Assembly (NCBI GenBank): GCA_020638065.1
Contig: JACKJG010000010.1
Coordinates: 1 to 64,000 of the forward strand
Direction of reading: 5' to 3'
Length of the DNA stretch: 64,000 nucleotides
Origin: Hyphomicrobiaceae bacterium
Lineage (GTDB): Bacteria; Pseudomonadota; Alphaproteobacteria; Rhizobiales; Devosiaceae
How positions within the stretch are numbered: the stretch's first letter is position 1; every line of letters begins with the position of its first letter. The notes under the pieces were generated by a model. That model did not search any database. It saw only the letters and a list, made by a program, of their open reading frames with translations, and was not told where the DNA came from. Of the stretch, positions 10,273 to 17,577 are shown piece after piece. Made by a program: the position numbers and the translations under genes.

Positions 10273-11696
10273 TGCGGCATCCTCAGCGTCTTGAGAAAGG
10301 TCAGAAGGGCGTTGCGATCATCCTCGCTCAGGTCGGCATAGGCGTCGCGCGATGCGGCCGCTTCACCGCCATGGGCTCGGATGGCTTCGTCGAGTGTGGT
10401 CAGATCGCCCCGATGACCATATGGCGCCGTGTCCGCTACTCCCCAAAGTTCCGCTGTGATGAATGTGCTGCGCGGCACGAATCCCTGACTCATCAATTCA
10501 TTGCCAAAATGGCTCGTGCGGTCGTCGGCAATTTCGTGCCGTTTCAGATCGCCGAACATCGGCACCAGCACATCGCCGTTTTCGTCCCGTGGCAGGGCGG
10601 CAACCCAATCCAGTTGTGACAGATCATAGAGCGCAGGCTCCGGCACATCTCCCGCCGCCAGGGTTCCGGCGCTGTCGAGTGGGCCGGGGTCGGCAAACTT
10701 GAGATCATACAGTGGCAGCGCCGGGACATGACAGCTCGCGCAACCCGCTTCGGCAAATACCGCGCTACCTTGCTTTGCCATTGCGTTCCATTCGGAATTG
10801 TCAAACGGCGTAGGTAACGGCGAAGGCAGGGTGGCCTGATAGGCGACAAGTGCGGAAACCAGTCCGGGGCTGAGTTCATTGATCACGCCGTCGCCGTCAA
10901 AGTCCATTTCGCCGGTCATGGCGGCGCCAAATCGTTCGTCGGCTTCGATGCCATGATGCGCATTGAGAGCGTTGAGCGTGAACATGCGCAGAGATGGAAT
11001 GACGCCTTTCTGGCTGAACGCGCGCACGACCAGATCCTGATCGACACCATCGAGCTGGCTGACATCGATCACGCCGTTGGGCGAGATGCTGATCGAACCG
11101 AATGAGATGCCCTTGGTCACGAGGTCAACGCGAACCGGTTCACCGCTCTTCATCGCTTCCGCAAATCCCGCATCCCTTTGCGCATGCAGATCACCCGTCA
11201 TTTCACGGGCCAGCAGCTCCATGAGCCCCGAACCGAACATGTGGTTGGTGTTGCGTTCGTTGGAGAATTGCGGGTCGACGGAATCAAAGTCGGCACTTTC
11301 CGTGCCCTCGGAAGTGAAGACGTTTGCGGTGAAGTCGCCCGCGCCACCCGAACTGGGCTTGTTGTGGCAGGAACTGCAGGCATTCGCGTCTGGCCCGGAA
11401 GCGCGCTGGAAGACAATCTCGCGCGGATGCTTGAAATGCGTGGGTATGGTCGCCTGCGTCGCCAGGGGCCTGCCCGCCCCATCGTTGGTCGTGAAATGCG
11501 TGTTGAACAGCCGCCGGCCGGCTTCGACCAGATCGGTCAGTTCCGCCTCCGGCAATATCCCGTGCAAGGCTGATTGATCGACGGCGACGTCGATCCCTGT
11601 TTCGTCATAGGGTGCGCGTTCGATGAACGTTACTGGCGACGCGAGAGCCACCCCACCCATCAGCGCCATCAAAAAGGCTGGAAGGAATTTACGCAT
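10269..11696 (-). CDS. Di-haem c-type cytochrome of the di-haem oxidoreductase/cytochrome c peroxidase-like family
   Basis: Predicted periplasmic redox protein of 475 residues. I place the start at 11696 because MRKFLPAFLMALMGGVALAS is a good Sec signal peptide; an upstream in-frame codon at 11825 would add an implausible 43-residue extension. Two haem-binding CxxCH motifs are visible: CSSCH (residues 107-111) and CASCH (319-323). The C-terminal region (ELWGVADTAPYGHRGD, LLTFLKTLRMP) is typical of the DHOR/MauG/CcpA-like superfamily. A loop DFDGDGVINE near residue 265 resembles a calcium site. First gene of a two-gene unit with the ASPIC/UnbV protein (ATGA overlap). Whether it is a peroxidase or an oxidative protein-modifying enzyme cannot be decided from the sequence. 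Confidence 0.85.
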   Translation of the reverse strand: MRKFLPAFLMALMGGVALASPVTFIERAPYDETGIDVAVDQSALHGILPEAELTDLVEAGRRLFNTHFTTNDGAGRPLATQATIPTHFKHPREIVFQRASGPDANACSSCHNKPSSGGAGDFTANVFTSEGTESADFDSVDPQFSNERNTNHMFGSGLMELLAREMTGDLHAQRDAGFAEAMKSGEPVRVDLVTKGISFGSISISPNGVIDVSQLDGVDQDLVVRAFSQKGVIPSLRMFTLNALNAHHGIEADERFGAAMTGEMDFDGDGVINELSPGLVSALVAYQATLPSPLPTPFDNSEWNAMAKQGSAVFAEAGCASCHVPALPLYDLKFADPGPLDSAGTLAAGDVPEPALYDLSQLDWVAALPRDENGDVLVPMFGDLKRHEIADDRTSHFGNELMSQGFVPRSTFITAELWGVADTAPYGHRGDLTTLDEAIRAHGGEAAASRDAYADLSEDDRNALLTFLKTLRMPQ

Positions 11697-11834
11697 TTCG
11701 AGCGTCCGGTTTCTGTTTTTTGGTTTGGGTCGTGCTGCCGCAAGAAGTGAAGTCGCTGCAAAGTTGCAACGATAGAAGCCCGGCGGCCCGCGGGTTGTGG
11801 CGCAGGCGGTCTGGTCGCTCGCCAAGAACGGACA

Positions 11835-13076
11835 TCACGCGCCTCCCGCGCTGTTGGCAAAAGAGGGGAGGGCCGCGACATCGAGTTCGTCCACTTCTCC
11901 CAAGAGCTTCATTACCAGCCCTTTGAAAACCGGCTGGCTCTCGTCGTCCTGCGCGAGGATTTCGGGAAGCCCATGGATGCGCCCGACGAGTGAGTCGGCG
12001 AGGGCGGCTTCAAGGGCTTCGCGCATGAACGGCAGGGCGCGTGCGCCCGGGCCAACCAGCATCACATGTGTAAGGTCGAACACGGTCATCAACCGGCTGA
12101 TACCAAATCCGATAGCGCTGCCGGCTTGGGTGAAGGCGTGTTTGACATTGCGCTCACCGCGCCGGGCGCTGTCGATCAGTTCGAAAAACCGCTCAAGCGG
12201 CACGGCAGGAGCGGGCTGGGTCGTGTCCTTGACCCCATAGGTTTTGCGCAGCACCGCATAGTCAGCAGCATAGGCTTCGATACATCCACGCATCCCGCAG
12301 CGGCAAAGCGCCCCGCCTGGAATATGCACCATATGCCCGAACTCGGTCGCCGCATCGTCTCCGGCGTCGGCATGGTGGCCGTGCAGCGTCATGCCGAGGC
12401 CGATGGTCGAGCCGAGAAACACGGTCGCCACGTTGGCGCTTCGCAGCTCCGGATAAAGCCATCGGGTGCCTTCGGCCAGAAGCCTTCCCCGTTTGAACAG
12501 CCGGAAGGGAAACCCGAATCTGTTGCCAATCTCGCCGGAAATATTGTGTCCCGAAAAACCGGGAACCGGCGACCATTTGAGTGCCGAGCCGTCGCGGTTG
12601 AGAATGCCTTGAACCGAGATTGCGCCCCGCGCGATGAGTTCCGCTTTGTCAGGATTTCGCGCCAGCATGCGTTCGATCCGTTCAGCGATCAGTTCGGTTG
12701 GGGTTTGTTCCTGAAAGATCTCGGGCGTCAAATCGCGGTCGATCCGGTCGACCAGGGTACCGGAATAGTCGACGAGCGAGGTGCGGATGCGGCCCACATC
12801 AATCTCGATCACCAGAACGTTGTATGGACCCCGCTCGAAGCTGACATTGATCGCCGGCCGGCCGCGCACGCGCTGATTTCCGAAATCGATGGGAAGTTCT
12901 TTGAGCACGCCCTGCAGCATGAGATCGGCGATCATGGCAGAAACCGACGCGTGGCTCAGCCCGGTCTCCTGCGCGATCTGCGTGCGCGACAATTCACCGT
13001 GCTGACGCAAGGCGCGCAACACCAGCGCGCGGTTGTGCCGGCGCATGGAATCTGCGTCACTGACGGCGCGTTTCAC
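11835..13076 (-). CDS. xylR: ROK-family transcriptional repressor (XylR/NagC-like)
   Basis: Probable sugar-responsive repressor of the divergent sugar ABC operon. Start: GTG 13076 is preceded by GGAGGG with a 6-base gap; an upstream GTG at 13091 would place the Shine-Dalgarno inside the gene. 413 residues: an N-terminal winged helix-turn-helix (about 15-60; LSRTQIAQETGLSHASVSAMI), then a ROK sugar-kinase-like fold with the zinc cluster CRCGMRGC (residues 258-265) and LGSTIGLG. By family knowledge ROK repressors of this type release DNA on binding sugar. Divergent position to xylF and a perfect palindrome in the shared intergenic region support local control. The symbol is inferred from context. 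Confidence 0.85.
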   Translation of the reverse strand: MKRAVSDADSMRRHNRALVLRALRQHGELSRTQIAQETGLSHASVSAMIADLMLQGVLKELPIDFGNQRVRGRPAINVSFERGPYNVLVIEIDVGRIRTSLVDYSGTLVDRIDRDLTPEIFQEQTPTELIAERIERMLARNPDKAELIARGAISVQGILNRDGSALKWSPVPGFSGHNISGEIGNRFGFPFRLFKRGRLLAEGTRWLYPELRSANVATVFLGSTIGLGMTLHGHHADAGDDAATEFGHMVHIPGGALCRCGMRGCIEAYAADYAVLRKTYGVKDTTQPAPAVPLERFFELIDSARRGERNVKHAFTQAGSAIGFGISRLMTVFDLTHVMLVGPGARALPFMREALEAALADSLVGRIHGLPEILAQDDESQPVFKGLVMKLLGEVDELDVAALPSFANSAGGA

Positions 13077-13137
13077 GCAATTCCCTCCCACGTCGCGGGG
13101 ACCCCGTTGCTCCGGAACCTATCCCGCAAAAAACAAG

Positions 13138-13167
13138 TTGACACATCTCGAAACGACATGTCACTAT
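13138..13167 (+). promoter_or_regulatory. Predicted sigma-70 promoter of the sugar ABC operon
   Basis: A perfect -35 hexamer TTGACA (13138-13143) is followed after 18 bases by CACTAT (13162-13167), a weak -10. The predicted transcription start falls at about 13174, right at the edge of the palindromic operator. Confidence 0.55.
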
Positions 13168-13174
13168 TTTTTTC

Positions 13175-13194
13175 GAGCATTAAAATTAATGCTC
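13175..13194. promoter_or_regulatory. Perfect palindrome, candidate ROK repressor operator
   Basis: GAGCATTAAAATTAATGCTC: two 9-base arms, exact inverted repeats, around a central AA. It lies between the predicted -10 box and the Shine-Dalgarno of xylF, in the intergenic region shared with the ROK regulator gene. A repressor bound here would block initiation of the transporter operon and could also control its own gene. The assignment to the ROK protein is inference from position. Confidence 0.65.
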
Positions 13195-13267
13195 AGGATC
13201 GTTGCGGAGCGACCGCAACGTTAATCTGGCACAGGGAATGCGCAATGCATTCCATTGGGAGGAAAAT

Positions 13268-14314
13268 ATGAAACATCTCGCCATGGCGCTGTTCAGCGCC
13301 GTCGCGGTCGTTGGCATGTCTGCCGGCGCCTACGCCCAGGATGGTCTTGTTGTCGGCGTGTCCTGGAACAACTTCCAGGAAGAACGCTGGGGCAAATGGG
13401 ACGAACCTGCGATGAAAGAGGTTCTGGCTGCCAATGGTGCAACCTATATCTCGACCGACGCGCAGTCTTCGGCCACCAAGCAGCTCTCCGACATTGAAAA
13501 CCTGATTTCGCAGGGCGCGGACGCTATCATCATCCTGGCGCAGGACACCGAGGCTATTCAGCCGGCCGTGCAGAAGGCGCTGGACGAAGGTATTCCGGTC
13601 ATTGGCTATGACCGCCTGATCGAAAACCCCGGTGCGTTCTACGTGACCTTCGACAACAAGGGCGTTGGCGTCCTGATGGCCCAGACGATTTACAGCCTGG
13701 TACCGAAGGGCAATTACGTCTTCATCAAGGGTAATGCCGCTGACCCGAATGCCGACTTCCTGTTTTCCGGCATGATGGAAGTTATCGGTGGTGCACTCGA
13801 TTCCGGCGACATCAAGAATGTCGGCGAAACCTACACCGACAACTGGGATCCCACCAACGCACAGCGTGAAATGGAACAGTTCCTGACCGTCAACAACAAC
13901 AATGTGGATGCGGTTCTGTCCGAGAATGACGGCATGGCCTCCGGTGTTGTTGCCGCGCTCGCTGCGCAGGGTCTCGCCGGTCAGGTTCCGGTCTCTGGTC
14001 AGGATGCCGACCTTGCAGCGCTCAACCGCGTTGCGCTCGGCACGCAGTCCGTCTCCGTCTGGAAAGACGCACGTGACCTCGGCCATGCGGCTGCTCAGGT
14101 TGCTGTCGATCTCGCCGGCGGCGCTTCCATGGACTCGATCGATGGTTCGGTCATGTTCGATGGCGGCCCGAAGGGCGTGAACATGCACTCCATCTTCCTG
14201 ACCCCGATCCCCATCACCCGCGACAACCTTAACCTGGTTATCGATGCGGGCTGGATCAGCAAGGAACAGGCCTGTCAGGGCGTTGCCGCTGGCACAGTCG
14301 CAGTCTGCGGCTAG
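13268..14314 (+). CDS. xylF: Sugar ABC transporter periplasmic binding protein (XylF-like)
   Basis: Captures a monosaccharide, most likely D-xylose, in the periplasm for import. 348 residues; ATG 13268 follows GGGAGG by 5 bases and begins a signal peptide ending AGAYAQ. The mature protein is a periplasmic-binding-protein fold of the ribose/xylose type; the N-terminal VGVSWNNFQEERWGKWDEP and the stretch VIGYDRLIEN resemble XylF. It heads the operon xylF-xylH-xylG. A GC-rich hairpin after the gene (14354-14385) probably gives partial termination, so that the binding protein is made in excess. Xylose specificity is inferred from similarity to the family. Confidence 0.88.
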   Translation: MKHLAMALFSAVAVVGMSAGAYAQDGLVVGVSWNNFQEERWGKWDEPAMKEVLAANGATYISTDAQSSATKQLSDIENLISQGADAIIILAQDTEAIQPAVQKALDEGIPVIGYDRLIENPGAFYVTFDNKGVGVLMAQTIYSLVPKGNYVFIKGNAADPNADFLFSGMMEVIGGALDSGDIKNVGETYTDNWDPTNAQREMEQFLTVNNNNVDAVLSENDGMASGVVAALAAQGLAGQVPVSGQDADLAALNRVALGTQSVSVWKDARDLGHAAAQVAVDLAGGASMDSIDGSVMFDGGPKGVNMHSIFLTPIPITRDNLNLVIDAGWISKEQACQGVAAGTVAVCG

Positions 14315-14353
14315 TCTCTGGCCAAATCCGCCACTGGCGGTATCATGAACAAG

Positions 14354-14385
14354 GTCCGCCGCGGTCAACGCCGCGGCGGCCTTTT
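14354..14385 (+). terminator. Intra-operon hairpin, probable attenuating terminator
   Basis: CCGCCGCGG (14356-14364) pairs with CCGCGGCGG (14371-14379) around a 6-base loop, followed by CCTTTT. The short T run suggests partial readthrough into the permease gene. Confidence 0.7.
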
Positions 14386-14427
14386 GAAAAACTGGGTCTG
14401 ATTGCCTTCGAGGGGGAGTGAGGCACG

Positions 14428-15741
14428 ATGTCTGAGCGAACGGTTTCGCCAACAAACACAAAACCGGGCGAAACGGGCGGCAACCTGATCAGCCGGTTAT
14501 TGACCGCGACCGAAATCGATACGCGCATGTTCGGCATGATCGGCGCGCTGTTGCTGGTCTGGATCGTCTTCAACGTATTGTCCGGCGGTCTGTTTCTGAC
14601 CCCGCGCAACCTGTGGAACCTCTCGGTTCAGGCGGCTGCGGTTTCGGTCATGGCCACCGGCATGGTTCTGGTCATTGTCACCCGCCATATCGACCTCAGC
14701 GTGGGTTCGGTCGTCGGGTTCGTCGGCATGATCATGGCGACGCTGCAGGCCGAAATCCTTCCGCAATTCGTCGGCTTCGATTTCTGGGGCACGTGGATCA
14801 TCACGCTGGCGGTCGGTGTTGCGCTGGGCGCGGTCATTGGCGGCCTGCACGGCTACATCATCGCCTTTTTGCGTGTGCCGGCATTCATCGTCACTCTCGG
14901 CGGCTATCTGGTTTGGCGCGGCGCGGCCTGGTGGGTCACGTCCGGCCGAACCGTCGCACCGCTGGATTCAACGTTTCAATTGATGGGTGGCGGCCCGAAG
15001 GGCTCAATCGGGGCCCTTCCGAGCTGGATCGTCGGAATCGTCGCCTGTCTGGCGATCATCTGGGCGATCATTGACAATCGGCGCCAACGGCACCGCTACA
15101 ATTTTCCGCAGCGCCCGGTCTGGGCCGAGATCACGATCGGCAGCATTGGCTGCGCCGTGACCTTGGGCGCGGTCGCCGTTTTCAACGCTTATCCCTGGCC
15201 GCGCCGGATTGCCGAGCAATTCGCCGAAGCCAACAACATCGCCATTCCCCCTGAGGGCCTGTTCATTTCGACCGGCATCGCGATCCCGGTCCTGATGGCC
15301 ATCGGCGTTGCCGTCGTAATGAACTTTCTGGCGCGGCGGACGCGCTTCGGCCGCTACGTCTTCGCCATGGGCGGCAATCCCGAAGCGGCGGATCTCGCCG
15401 GTATCAACACCCGCTGGGTGACGATGAAGATCTTCATGCTCATGGGCGTGCTCTGCGCCGTCTCGGCGGCGATCGCCTCGGCCCGCCTGAATGCGGCGAC
15501 CAACGCGCTCGGTACGCTGAACGAGCTCTACGTGATCGCCGCTGCCGTGATCGGTGGCACATCGTTCGCAGGCGGCATCGGCACCATTGCCGGCGCCATG
15601 GTTGGCGCTGTCGTCATGCAGTCATTGCAATCCGGCATGGTGTTGATTGGCATCGAATCGCCATTGCAGTCTATCGTGATTGGCGCGGTGCTGGTTCTGG
15701 CCGTGTGGCTGGACACACTTTATCGTGGTCGGGCGGAATAG
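14428..15741 (+). CDS. xylH: Sugar ABC transporter permease (XylH-like)
   Basis: Membrane channel component of the sugar importer, 437 residues, BPD_transp_2 (RbsC/XylH) family with about ten hydrophobic segments. GGGGGAG lies 10 bases before ATG 14428. The cytoplasmic coupling region FARRTRFGRYVFAMGGNPEAADLAGIN typical of the family is seen as FLARRTRFGRYVFAMGGN near residue 300. It is somewhat longer than E. coli XylH (393) through an N-terminal extension of about 30 residues and a central cytoplasmic loop rich in Arg (DNRRQRHRYNFPQR). It lies between the binding protein and the ATPase genes, all on one strand. Confidence 0.88.
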   Translation: MSERTVSPTNTKPGETGGNLISRLLTATEIDTRMFGMIGALLLVWIVFNVLSGGLFLTPRNLWNLSVQAAAVSVMATGMVLVIVTRHIDLSVGSVVGFVGMIMATLQAEILPQFVGFDFWGTWIITLAVGVALGAVIGGLHGYIIAFLRVPAFIVTLGGYLVWRGAAWWVTSGRTVAPLDSTFQLMGGGPKGSIGALPSWIVGIVACLAIIWAIIDNRRQRHRYNFPQRPVWAEITIGSIGCAVTLGAVAVFNAYPWPRRIAEQFAEANNIAIPPEGLFISTGIAIPVLMAIGVAVVMNFLARRTRFGRYVFAMGGNPEAADLAGINTRWVTMKIFMLMGVLCAVSAAIASARLNAATNALGTLNELYVIAAAVIGGTSFAGGIGTIAGAMVGAVVMQSLQSGMVLIGIESPLQSIVIGAVLVLAVWLDTLYRGRAE

Positions 15742-15751
15742 GTGAACTGAT

Positions 15752-16534
15752 ATGCTGGACTCTGCGACACCTCTGGTTGAGATGCAGCACATTTCGCTGT
15801 CCTTCGGCGGTATCCATGCCGTCGATGACGTGTCGGTCGATCTCTATCCCGGCGAGGTGATGGGCATTCTCGGCCACAACGGCGCCGGTAAATCCTGCCT
15901 GATCAAGGTGCTGTCCGGTGCCTATCATCGTGATAGCGGCCGGATCATGATCGAAGGCAAGGAAGCCACAATCAACAATCCTCGCGACGCCAAGACCTAC
16001 GGCATCGAGACCATCTATCAGACCCTTGCCGTCGCCGACAACGTCGATGCGGCGGCGAACCTGTTCCTGGGGCGCGAGCTTCGCACCAGGCTTGGCACGC
16101 TCGATGATGTGGCGATGGAAGCTGAGACGCGCGAGATCATGGGCCGGCTCAACCCGAACTTCCGGCGCTTCAAGACCCCGGTCAAGGCGCTCTCCGGCGG
16201 GCAACGGCAGTCCGTGGCCATCGCCCGGGCCATTCATTTCAATGCCCGCATCCTGATCATGGATGAACCCACTGCCGCGCTCGGTCCTCAGGAAACGGCG
16301 CAGGTCGGCGAACTGATCAAGCAGCTGAAGTCTGAGGGCATCGGCATCTTCCTGATCAGCCACGACATTCACGACGTCTTCGATCTGGCCGACCGCGTTT
16401 GCGTCATGAAGAACGGCAAGGTTGTCGGCACCGCCAAGACTGCGGACGTGACCAAAGACGAGGTGCTGGGGATGATCATTCTTGGAAAATGTCCGACTGC
16501 CGCAACGCCGGGGCCCGGCGCAGCGCGGGACTAG
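15752..16534 (+). CDS. xylG: Sugar ABC transporter ATP-binding protein, single nucleotide-binding domain
   Basis: Energises the sugar importer. 260 residues with Walker A GHNGAGKS (about residues 41-48), signature ALSGGQRQSVAIARA, Walker B ILIMDEPTAAL and the switch His in LISHDIHD. The start is 10 bases after the permease stop. E. coli XylG and RbsA carry two fused ATPase domains of about 500 residues; this protein has only one, as in rhizobial FrcA-type transporters, so the working transporter should contain a homodimer. Last gene of the operon, followed by a strong terminator. Confidence 0.88.
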   Translation: MLDSATPLVEMQHISLSFGGIHAVDDVSVDLYPGEVMGILGHNGAGKSCLIKVLSGAYHRDSGRIMIEGKEATINNPRDAKTYGIETIYQTLAVADNVDAAANLFLGRELRTRLGTLDDVAMEAETREIMGRLNPNFRRFKTPVKALSGGQRQSVAIARAIHFNARILIMDEPTAALGPQETAQVGELIKQLKSEGIGIFLISHDIHDVFDLADRVCVMKNGKVVGTAKTADVTKDEVLGMIILGKCPTAATPGPGAARD

Positions 16535-16558
16535 CAAAGGCCTTCGAGAGTGCAAACG

Positions 16559-16587
16559 AGGCGCGGCAGCAGATGCCGCGCCTTTTT
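16559..16587 (+). terminator. Rho-independent terminator of the xyl operon
   Basis: Ten-base perfect stem AGGCGCGGCA / TGCCGCGCCT with loop GCAGA, followed by a T run, 25 bases after the ATPase stop codon. Confidence 0.9.
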
Positions 16588-16639
16588 GTTTGTGCCGCGC
16601 CGGCGGGTCTTCCAGAAAACCTGTCCAACACCTTAACTC

Positions 16640-16668
16640 TTGGAAATGTTCGGGTTTCGCCATTTATT
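16640..16668 (+). promoter_or_regulatory. Candidate promoter for the SDR-glucoamylase genes
   Basis: TTGGAA, a 17-base spacer, then TTTATT (4 of 6 matches at each hexamer), located after the xyl terminator and about 95 bases before the SDR start codon. Confidence 0.3.
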
Positions 16669-16762
16669 TGTGGCAAACGCAGCCCAATTGTGACTGGCGC
16701 CCAGGACGCACGCTTCTCCCTCCCGGTGTGTGGCCGGCGCCAAGCACAAATGGATTCATGTC

Positions 16763-17548
16763 ATGATAAATATCAATCTGACCGGAAAGCGGGCCCTGGT
16801 GACCGGCGGCAATTCCGGCATCGGCGAGGCGGTCGTTGATGCGCTTTCCGATGCGGGTGCGGACGTCGCGGTAAACTACATCTCCCATCCAGACGCCGCT
16901 GGCGCGGTCGTTGAACGGGTCAAAGCCAAGGGCTCGCGATCTGTAGCCATCCAGGCTGACGTGTCGGACGAAACGCAGGTTGCCGGCATGTTCGAAAAAA
17001 TGGACTCGGCCCTAGGTGGCATCGATATCCTGGTCAACAATGCCGGAATCGACGGAAAGGCGGGCAGGGCCTGGGAACTGGACACGGCCCACTGGAAACG
17101 TGTTCTCGACATCAATTTGACCGGCGCCTTTCTGATGAGCCATGAGGCCTTGCGGCGAATGGTCGGGCAGAGGTCAGGCGTGATCATCAACATGACCTCG
17201 GTGCATGAGATGATCCCGTGGAGTGGCTACGCCGCCTACACGGCATCAAAAGCCGGGCTCTCCATGATGACCAAGACCTTGGCGCAGGAAGCCGCGCCAT
17301 TCGGCGTGCGCGTATTGTCCGTCGCGCCCGGCGCCATCAAGACGCCCATCAACAAGTCCGTGTGGAGCGATCCTGGCGGGCTGGCGGACCTCAACCGGAA
17401 AATTCCGATGGGCCGGATGGGCGAGCGCGCCGAGATTGCCGGTATGGTGGCCGTTCTCGCCTCCAACGTGGCCTCATATGCCACCGGATCGAGCATTTTC
17501 ATTGATGGCGGGATGACGGATTTCGCCGATTTTTCTCACGGCGGCTGA
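16763..17548 (+). CDS. Short-chain dehydrogenase/reductase, glucose 1-dehydrogenase-like
   Basis: NAD(P)-dependent oxidoreductase of 261 residues, classical SDR. Visible: cofactor motif TGGNSGIG, NNAG, catalytic Ser in NMTSVHE, and YTASK (Tyr/Lys). The C-terminal ATGSSIFIDGGMTDF is typical. ATG 16763 gives the usual N-terminus (LTGKRALVTGG); GTG 16730 would add 11 residues. The next gene, a GH15 glucoamylase, starts 29 bases downstream on the same strand, so oxidation of glucose released from alpha-glucan is a reasonable guess. The substrate is not proven by sequence, and other sugars or alcohols are possible. Confidence 0.8.
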   Translation: MININLTGKRALVTGGNSGIGEAVVDALSDAGADVAVNYISHPDAAGAVVERVKAKGSRSVAIQADVSDETQVAGMFEKMDSALGGIDILVNNAGIDGKAGRAWELDTAHWKRVLDINLTGAFLMSHEALRRMVGQRSGVIINMTSVHEMIPWSGYAAYTASKAGLSMMTKTLAQEAAPFGVRVLSVAPGAIKTPINKSVWSDPGGLADLNRKIPMGRMGERAEIAGMVAVLASNVASYATGSSIFIDGGMTDFADFSHGG

Positions 17549-17577
17549 TCCCGGCCACCGCAACCCAGGAGGTTGCC

